Origin: Misgurnus anguillicaudatus
Taxonomy: Eukaryota; Chordata; Actinopteri; Cypriniformes; Cobitidae
Assembly (NCBI RefSeq): GCF_027580225.2
Contig: NC_073358.2
Coordinates: 27,058,501-27,122,500 of the forward strand
DNA: 64,000 nt
Direction: 5' to 3'
Shown: one piece after another, positions 57,593-64,000 of the stretch
Position numbering within the stretch: the first letter of the stretch is position 1
Layout of the letters: each line of letters begins with the position of its first letter
The notes under the pieces: generated by a model
What the model saw: the letters and a program-made list of their open reading frames with translations, nothing else
Told to the model about the DNA's origin: nothing
Databases searched by the model: none
Translations under genes and position numbers: made by a program

Positions 57593-58099
57593 TTAAAGGG
57601 GCCATGGCACAAGACTTTTTTAAGATGTCAAATAAATCTTTGGTGTCCCCAGAGCACATATGTGAAGTTTTAGCTCAAAATACCATATAAATAATTTATT
57701 ATAGCATGTTAAAATTGCCACTTTGTAGGTGTGCCGTTTTGTGTGTGTTCTTTAAAATGCAAATGAGCTGATGAAATTCAAACACTGATCATAATGATGG
57801 TGGTTTGTTGCAATTAAAACTCAGTTGTGCTTTTCTCTGCACTAAAGGGCAGTGCTGTGGTTGGATATAGTGCAGATTAAGGGGTGGTGGTATTATTGTA
57901 ATAAGAGCTCCTTATGACATCATAAGGAGAGCCAAATTTCAACGACTTATTTTTTCATGTGCTTGTAGAGAATGGTTTACCAAAACTAAGTTACTTGGTT
58001 GATCTTTTTCACATTTTCTAGATTGATAGAAGCACTGGGGACCCAATCATAGCACTTAAACATGGAAAAAGTCAGATTTTCATGCCATTGCCCCTTTAA
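57593..58099 (+). mobile_element. TTAA element, AAAGGGG family copy B
   Basis: TTAAAGGGGCCATGGCACAA at the left and TGCCATTGCCCCTTTAA at the right. Same strand as 15658-16099. Confidence 0.9.
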
Positions 58100-58644
58100 A
58101 TAATAAGCAATAAACATAACTAAAGTGAAACAAAAATCTGTCTTCTCGATTTAATAATTATTTAATATAATAATTATATAATAGCCTTTAGATGGGAGTT
58201 GGAGTGGTGGAGGGTGTATGAGGAGGGTATGAGTTGTCAAAGAGAGAGAGGGGGGGATATAAAGGGTATTGTTATATAAACAATGCCGATTAAAGCATAT
58301 AAATATCACAAATACCTAATTTTGCTTTTAAAAGATACTTTTGTATATTAATGACAGTGGCAGGTCTAAGTAAAACAGAATTATCTGTTGTTACACCAGG
58401 CCAACTTCACTGGGTTAAATATAAAGATTTTTGAGGGCATTGGCCTACAATATTTGCACTAAGGTTTACTGGAATAATTGTGCCAGGTTATATAGGTTAC
58501 ACGAGTCAAGGTAAATATTAATCCTGCAATGTTGTGAGAACAAAAAATATGAGTCATGAATGAGAACAAGATTAGATTGTTCAATAAAATTAAATAATTG
58601 AAAGCAAACTACTTTGAATAAATTAAATATAATTTATATATATA

Positions 58645-58712
<68 letters not shown>

Positions 58713-59589
58713 CACCAAATATAATGTGTTAATGCAAAAGATTTTAATGAAGTGTAGGGGTAGTGTGTGCATTTAAAAAGGTCCAAAGATTTGAAAATAT
58801 CCTCACAAATATAATTAAACAGGTTAAAAACTGTGTTACTGTGTAAACTCTGCCAAATAGTGTTTTTATTCAATAATGACAATTTTGTGTGTGGGGTCTT
58901 TTAAGGGTAGAAAACAGTAGTTTTAGGGGGAAAACCTTTTCATTTATAAAAAATCCTCATTAATATACATTATATTATTATTGAAATAACATCTTAAAGC
59001 ACTTTTTTCCCATCAGAACGCTGGGCTTATTTAACAAGGTTCTGACTCTGAATGTGTTTATTGGCATGAAAATGATTATGAGCCAAGTCACCATCAAGAT
59101 AAATATTTAGTTGTTAAGACATTTATAAATTTTGGAACATATTAAAAGACAGGGTGTGAATTCACTTTTGTAAAAACATTAGATTAGTTACTTACCATTA
59201 GAAAAAAAAATCTAGGGCCTGCACTGTTTCCTGCTCACCTTACAATCCCTATTTCTAACTCTAATTGAGACCCTGGGGTGAACTGCAGCCCTGCCTGCCC
59301 CAAACAGGCTACCGGCTTCAAATGTAAAGGGCAGGTAGGCACTCATGTGTTTCCCAAAAGCATTGTTTGCTAAATATGTTCATTGTTACCATTGAACGAC
59401 CATAGTTGCTTTCATGATATTTGCTGTAGCTATCTTTATATTGTTATGGATTTTTCAAGATTTACATGTTGCAGGCAAGTCAGCTATAAATGTATACTGC
59501 CCAGCCTACCTATCTCATCTGACAGAATGCAGTGCGATTAATGATCTGCGTTGTAAGTAGTGATCATTGCACTTTTAATGTCATTACAA
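58100..59589. other. Intergenic DNA with a TA tract
   Basis: TA microsatellite at 58636-58709. No gene supported. Confidence 0.5.
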
Positions 59590-60035
59590 CAGTGGCGGCT
59601 GGTGCCTGCTCTTCCAAGGGCACAAATTCAATGTGTTCGAAGTGCTTGTGTTTTCAAAATATGTGTTTGTTGCAACATGTGAACCATGTGCATCACGTGT
59701 TTTGTCAAAATAAGTGCCTGCTGGACACGCGTCAAAACAGTCTATGATAAAAGAGAGGCTCACGCTCCCAAAATACACGCAAGACACTCCCTTAACAGTA
59801 AACTCTGATTACGCATGAGATTATGTGAGTATCTGGCAAACGCGAGCGTCTTTTTTACCATAAACCCTTTAGACGCCTCTGCAGCAGGCACTTATTTTGA
59901 CAAGACACGTAGGATAACTCGACGCACAGAACACATATTTTGAAATTACGAACCAAACACATGACGGGCTACATACATGTTGTGACGAACTTTGCATCAT
60001 GCGCCCTCGAAAAAAGAAGTCACCGGCCGCCACTG
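59590..60035. mobile_element. hAT-type MITE, CAGTGGCGGCT family copy 2
   Basis: Ends CAGTGGCGGCTGGTG / CACCGGCCGCCACTG, flanked by CATTACAA (59582-59589) and CATTATAA (60036-60043), a 7/8 match. Confidence 0.88.
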
Positions 60036-60720
60036 CATTATAAGAACTAGTGCAATGATTCATGCATCGTTTAGAAAATATTTTGTAGTCACTGACGAAA
60101 ATCAATTGTGTTTTTAGGGTTTATGCATCCTTTGCTCAGCTATCTTGCAAAACATGGAATTTGTGTTAATATCTTTTTGACCTTTGACTGGTGAATGTGG
60201 ACCTTCTGCACAGCAATGCCTTTCCAGTAAATAGCTGTCACACAAAGAATGTTCATAGGTGCAACACAATAAATTATACAAAATAAAAGTCATTTGTGGT
60301 CTTTTGGTTCTTTCAAAGGTTACAAAAATGAATGTTACAGTATGTGTCATTTAAAATATATGTCTGAGAAATGTATCCATAGATATCAAGTCTTTATTTT
60401 TCTACAGGTTTCATATAAACAGTTTTTTATGTGTTCCAGTCTCAAGCTGCAAAGTATGTATGTAATTCAATATGAGGTAAATCGAGCACCTTATTATGTT
60501 CTCTTTGGACAAAAAGCACTTTATATAAACCACCCAACCAGGAATTTCACAGCTGAAGTATTGGTTAAGAATAAGTTAAACCTTGTTAAGTGGTTTTATC
60601 AGCAAATTAGCTTGTTTTTGTTTTCTTTACCTCTTTCACTCACAAATATTTTTTTAACATTTTAAAAAATAACTGACATTAAGTACATTAGTAATACCTA
60701 ATAAAATGAATTTGTGGATT

Positions 60721-61213
60721 CACTCTAAAAATGGCTGGGTTATTTTTGACCCATAACCCTACCGAAAAATCCAGCCAAGACCAGCACAAGCTGGTGAGCT
60801 GGCTTTTGCTGGTATTGCTGGTGTAGCAACCTGGTCTAGCTGTGTTTTGGTCACTTTTTAAGCTGGTCTAGCTGGACTTAGCTGGTCATGCTGGAAGACC
60901 AGCTGATCCACCAGCTTGACCAGCTTTGCCAGGCTGGGAGGACCAGCTTAGACCAGCTACTGCCACCTTAAACCAGCAAAAACCAGCTACCAGCCCATGC
61001 TGGTCTTTGCTGGATTTTTCAGTAGGGTATTGGACAGAACACATGCTCGGCCAAAAATTTACCCAATGCTGGGTTATTATACCCCATGGTTGCATAACAA
61101 CAACCCAACATTGGGTCATTTTTAACCCAGCACAGGGTAATTTTAACCCAGCACGTGTTCCGTCCAATATTTACCCATTATGGGTCAAAAATAACCCTGC
61201 CATTTTTAGAGTG
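60721..61213. mobile_element. MITE with a nested CAGCTGGTC-rich element
   Basis: Outer ends CACTCTAAAAATGGCTGGGT / ...CTGCCATTTTTAGAGTG. The nested unit 60756-61028 has ends ACCCTACCGAAAAATCC / GGATTTTTCAGTAGGGT. It is built of GACCAGC / GCTGGTC words in both orientations. Confidence 0.85.
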
Positions 61214-61468
61214 TTTATGGATTTCACTTTATCCAGCAACTTTATGACTTAATGTCTCATAAGGGTTCAAAAGTCCCAGTCTTGTTTTTAACATCCTGTC
61301 AACTGTAATGTATACTAAGTTTCTTCATTCTTGGTTTTATGTTTATGTTGCTCGCCTTGATCTCAGGATGGTCCCACTTGCATACTGCATGCTTCATCAA
61401 TGGTTGGTTTGGTCCTAATATTTCTTATCCACTCTATTTGCTTTCATTGTCCCGCTCTCCTTTTCTGT

Positions 61469-62105
61469 TCAAGGTAGATCCAGCATATTGTGTTCCTTTA
61501 GGGCTACTTCAGTCCTATCGTACACTTCTCCTATGGCTCTCACTACCCTGTCCAGCACCACCGTTGCTTCCGCTTGCGTGTCCACGCACACCAACTTGAA
61601 AAAATAAGGTCTTTCAGGCATTGCGATAAAGGCCAGCTCCGCTGCTCTTCTCACCCACCAGGTATGATGCTTGGACAGTGTGCGCTGGTACGTCTCTTTG
61701 CAGAGCTCAGAAGGCTTTCGCAGAGGCTCTCCTTCGTCCCCACCCTTCGAAAGCTCCAGCAGGAAGCTTTGCAGCCACAGAAGAGCACGATGCAGACGCA
61801 GCAGATTCCTGCATCCTGAGTTTGTAAATGTCTGAAAGTTCACCAAATTGTTCTCCAGCTCCCACTTAATCATAGACCGAATGGAGGTGTAACCAAATGT
61901 GTCACCTGAGACTTTAAGATCCGTTTTAGAGGAATTTGAAGGTCTGTTATGAGAAACAACTAAGTCTGAGTCTCTCCCCATAGTCAATATTTTTCTCTTC
62001 TCTGCTTCTGCCTCTGCTTTTCGGGCCAGATCACGAATGATGGAAGTCTTTGATTCAATTTCTTGAGATATTAAGCCAACCATCGGTCCCAAGGCTTCCA
62101 TAAAC
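61469..62105 (-). CDS. gltpd2: gltpd2-like last exon
   Basis: Runs from acceptor tctttaag (minus strand) to TGA at 61469-61471, 212 codons. It encodes most of the GLTP domain including the two-arginine helix and the HHTWW motif. The open frame upstream of 62105 (KPTYIYTVF...) is intron. Confidence 0.93.
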
Positions 62106-63237
62106 CTTAAAGACACCAAAAATACAGTATATATATATGTAGGTTTCAAATCTGAATATGACATTTGTACTGTATGTTTGGGAAACATACTGGATGGTAT
62201 TTGGTCATGTGATCTCAGCGCTGCTTTTTTATTACACTGTATGGCTTCATGACTTACTGTATGTGGGTTAACATAATTTTAAAGGGGCCATGGCATGAAA
62301 ATCTGACTATTTCCATGTTTGAGTGCTATGATTGGGTCCCCAGTCCTTCTATCAACCTAGAAAATGTGAAAAAGATCAACCCAGTAACTTAGTTTTGGTA
62401 AACCATTCTCTACAAGCACATGAGAAAATAGGTCGTTGAAATTTGTCTCTCCTTATGATGTCATAAGAAGCTCTTATTATAATAATACCACCCCTTAATC
62501 TGCACTATCAAATCACAGCACTGCCATTTAGTGCAGAGAAAAGGAGAGAGAGAAAATAATTCACAGCACAATTGAGTTTTAATTGCAACAAACCGCTTAT
62601 TTGCATTTAAAAGGACACACCCAAAACGGCACATTTTTGCACACACCTACAAACTGGCAATTTTAACATGCTATAATAAATTTTCTGTGGGGTATTTTGA
62701 GCTAAAACTGCTCTGGGGACACCAAAGATTTATTTGACGTCTTAAAAAAGTCTTGTGCCATGGCCCCTTTAAACATTTTTTTATTATAAAAAATGTAGTT
62801 TTATGTGTAAAATTATGAACATATGTGTAATTCTGTCTGCTGACTTACTTGATAAGTTCATCCCAGCTGGCCAGATACGGCTTTAGCAGCACATCATTGG
62901 CTGAGACTGGTGCAGTCTGCAAGTGTGCCAGCAATTCAGCAACTTGAAATCTCTGACCAGGACACAGTATCAGTGGAGCCTCGCCTTCTTCTGAGATATT
63001 AGTTTTGTTCAAAGATGGAAACTGTGAGAAAGACAGAGATTGAAAGTGAGGGTTACAGATACTGTATCTTCAGGTGATGTCGTGTTGTCAGTAATTGATA
63101 AGTAACCAAGGGCAAAGTTTTCGAAAGCAGCCACTGACTTCCAATTAAAGCACTATTCGGATTTATCTATTTTTTCACCTTTTTGTTTGAAGTATAAATC
63201 TTCAAACAAGTATCCCACTGATGTTCCAGACTTCCAT
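61469..63237 (-). CDS. gltpd2: GLTP-fold lipid-transfer protein, gltpd2-like (3' part; 5' end not located)
   Basis: Minus-strand exons: 62849-63021 and 61469-62105 are firm, 63179-63237 is tentative. The two firm exons join as DELI-K-FMEALG with matching phase. The order is an N-terminal stub with two sequons (NKT, NIS), then LLKPYLASWDELIKF, SIIRDL, IRSMIKWELENN, CRNLLRLHRALLWL, HHTWWVRRAAELAF and a terminal NMLDLP. This is the GLTP fold. The residues used by human CPTP for ceramide-1-phosphate head-group binding (Asp56, Lys60, Arg106, Arg110, His150, from memory) all have counterparts: D and K in WDELIK, R and R in CRNLLR, H in HHTW. The glycosylation sites before the domain and the neighbouring atp1b2 favour GLTPD2 over CPTP, since both human genes lie on 17p13. 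The start codon was not found. Confidence 0.85.
62279..62772 (-). mobile_element. TTAA element, AAAGGGG family copy C, in a gltpd2-like intron
   Basis: Reverse of copies A and B: starts TTAAAGGGGCCATGGCATG and ends TTGTGCCATGGCCCCTTTAA. It occupies most of the intron between the two firm gltpd2-like exons. Confidence 0.9.
62849..63021 (-). CDS. gltpd2: gltpd2-like internal exon
   Basis: Acceptor ctttctcacag and donor ATCAA|GTAAGT on the minus strand; 173 nt, phase 0 to phase 2. Encodes FPSLNKTNISEEG, then CPGQRFQVAELLAHLQ and VLLKPYLASWDELI. An open frame with family-like content confirms it. Confidence 0.9.
63179..63237 (-). CDS. gltpd2: Tentative upstream exon of the gltpd2-like gene
   Basis: 59 nt on the minus strand between acceptor ttttcattgcag and donor AAAAAG|GTGAAA. 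It ends in phase 0, as the next exon requires, and gives GSLEHQWDTCLKIYTSNKK in that frame. No family motif is visible, so the call rests on splice sites and phase alone. Confidence 0.45.
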
Positions 63238-63288
63238 CTGCAATGAAAAGCAGACATTGATGAAAATATACTGTAAATACACAGTCAT

Positions 63289-64000
63289 TAGGGCTGGGCA
63301 AAAAAATTTGATTTTTCGATTAATCGTTGTTGTTTTTAAGTGATCGATTCAAAATCGATTCTCAAAGGCCACAAATCAATTTTTTTAATGAAATAACCTG
63401 ATTCTGTTTGATCAAGGAATGTGACTGTTCTGACTTTTCTTCAGCATACATTTTTCATCTCGCATCAAAATTGTATTGTATTTAAAGCAACACTATGTAG
63501 TTTCCATGTAAAAATGACTTACAGCTCCCCCATGTGGTTGAAAAGCGCAACAGTGCCTGGTATCAGACACTCTTCTGCAGGCAGGGGAAGGGGCGGGGCT
63601 GTGTTTCCTACCCTCCACTGCCACTTTCAGAGTGTGCTTGTAGCAGCTAGGAGGCTGCTCAGGTTGCAGCAACAGTACAATTTGTCCAGTTAAAAGTTGT
63701 TCTATCACTGAAATAATTTTGGAGACATTATTTAAAGGTAAAAAAACTACATAGTGTTGCTTTAACATAATTGTATGCATTTGAAAATTAGAGATGGGTT
63801 CTGGTTTAATGTACACAAGTGTACCTAAAATAAAAAAGTGTAATATACAGGTTTGTGGCTCTTAAATTCTTTTTATTAATAACCCACTTGTAAACTTATG
63901 TTCACTGTTCTTTTTTATAAGTATAGTATTTGTATTAAATCTATATTCATTAAGTTGAATCGAGAATCGAGTATAAAAATTTATCCGAGAATCGGAATTG
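63289..64000. mobile_element. hAT-like element cut by the window end, with a nested TTAA MITE
   Basis: Left end TAGGGCTGGGCAAAAAAATT with ATCGATT-rich DNA. ATCGAGAATCGAG near 63960 looks like its right arm, continuing past the window. Nested at 63482-63765 is TTAAAGCAACACTATGTAG / CTACATAGTGTTGCTTTAA. Confidence 0.7.

Noticed and set aside
58636..58710. Long TA palindrome as a possible origin or regulatory hairpin
   Set aside because: Simple TA microsatellite, like those at 55019 and 50143; nothing further supports a function.
60756..61028. CRISPR-like array of short repeats
   Set aside because: The words are 7-9 bp, occur in both orientations without regular spacers and lie inside a TIR-bounded eukaryotic element.
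61574..61819. Plus-strand 81-codon ORF
   Set aside because: Shadow of the gltpd2-like exon on the minus strand, which has the conserved motifs.

Overview
This looks like a gene-poor stretch of a teleost (cyprinid-like, zebrafish-type) nuclear genome. The signs are spliced genes with GT-AG introns, vertebrate neuronal protein families, dinucleotide microsatellites, and a dense set of short non-autonomous DNA transposons. The latter comprise hAT-, PIF/Harbinger-, Tc1- and TTAA-type elements, together with tRNA-derived SINEs. No prokaryotic features, CRISPR arrays or viral genomes are visible.

Three genes are supported. (1) nyap1, plus strand, CDS 15029-37786 in seven exons, joins in frame to 1003 codons plus stop. 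It encodes a neuronal PI3K adaptor with two YxxM motifs and the family's conserved C-terminus. (2) atp1b2-like, plus strand, CDS 43944-54726 in eight exons, gives 293 codons plus stop. It encodes a Na+/K+-ATPase beta-2 (AMOG-type) subunit with all six extracellular cysteines. (3) A GLTP-fold lipid-transfer gene, most like gltpd2, lies on the minus strand at 61469-63237. Its 3' exons are present and its 5' end is probably upstream, in 63238-64000 or beyond the right edge. All exon joins of genes 1 and 2 were checked by phase: each intron starts GT, ends AG and keeps the frame.

Layout: 1-15028 is upstream DNA made largely of transposon relics. 15029-37786 is nyap1, whose last intron (28125-37402) holds a deep nest of transposons. 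37787-43943 is the nyap1 3' UTR and intergenic DNA, ending in a CT-repeat-bearing atp1b2 promoter or leader. 43944-54726 is atp1b2. 54727-61468 is its probable 3' UTR and an intergenic repeat field. 61469-64000 is the gltpd2-like gene on the other strand. The first two genes belong to neuronal or glial membrane biology: NYAP1 links tyrosine kinase signalling to PI3K, and beta-2 is the glial/neuronal pump subunit. There is no operon-like relation between them.

I did not find a new molecular system. The most interesting items are two frame-preserving microexons (21 nt in nyap1, 27 nt in atp1b2), an N-terminal extension of Nyap1, transposons with intact target-site duplications nested several deep, a paralogous empty site proving a TTAA insertion, and an antisense 99-codon ORF in a nyap1 intron. 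Family names for transposons rest on terminal repeats and target duplications only. No database search was possible.
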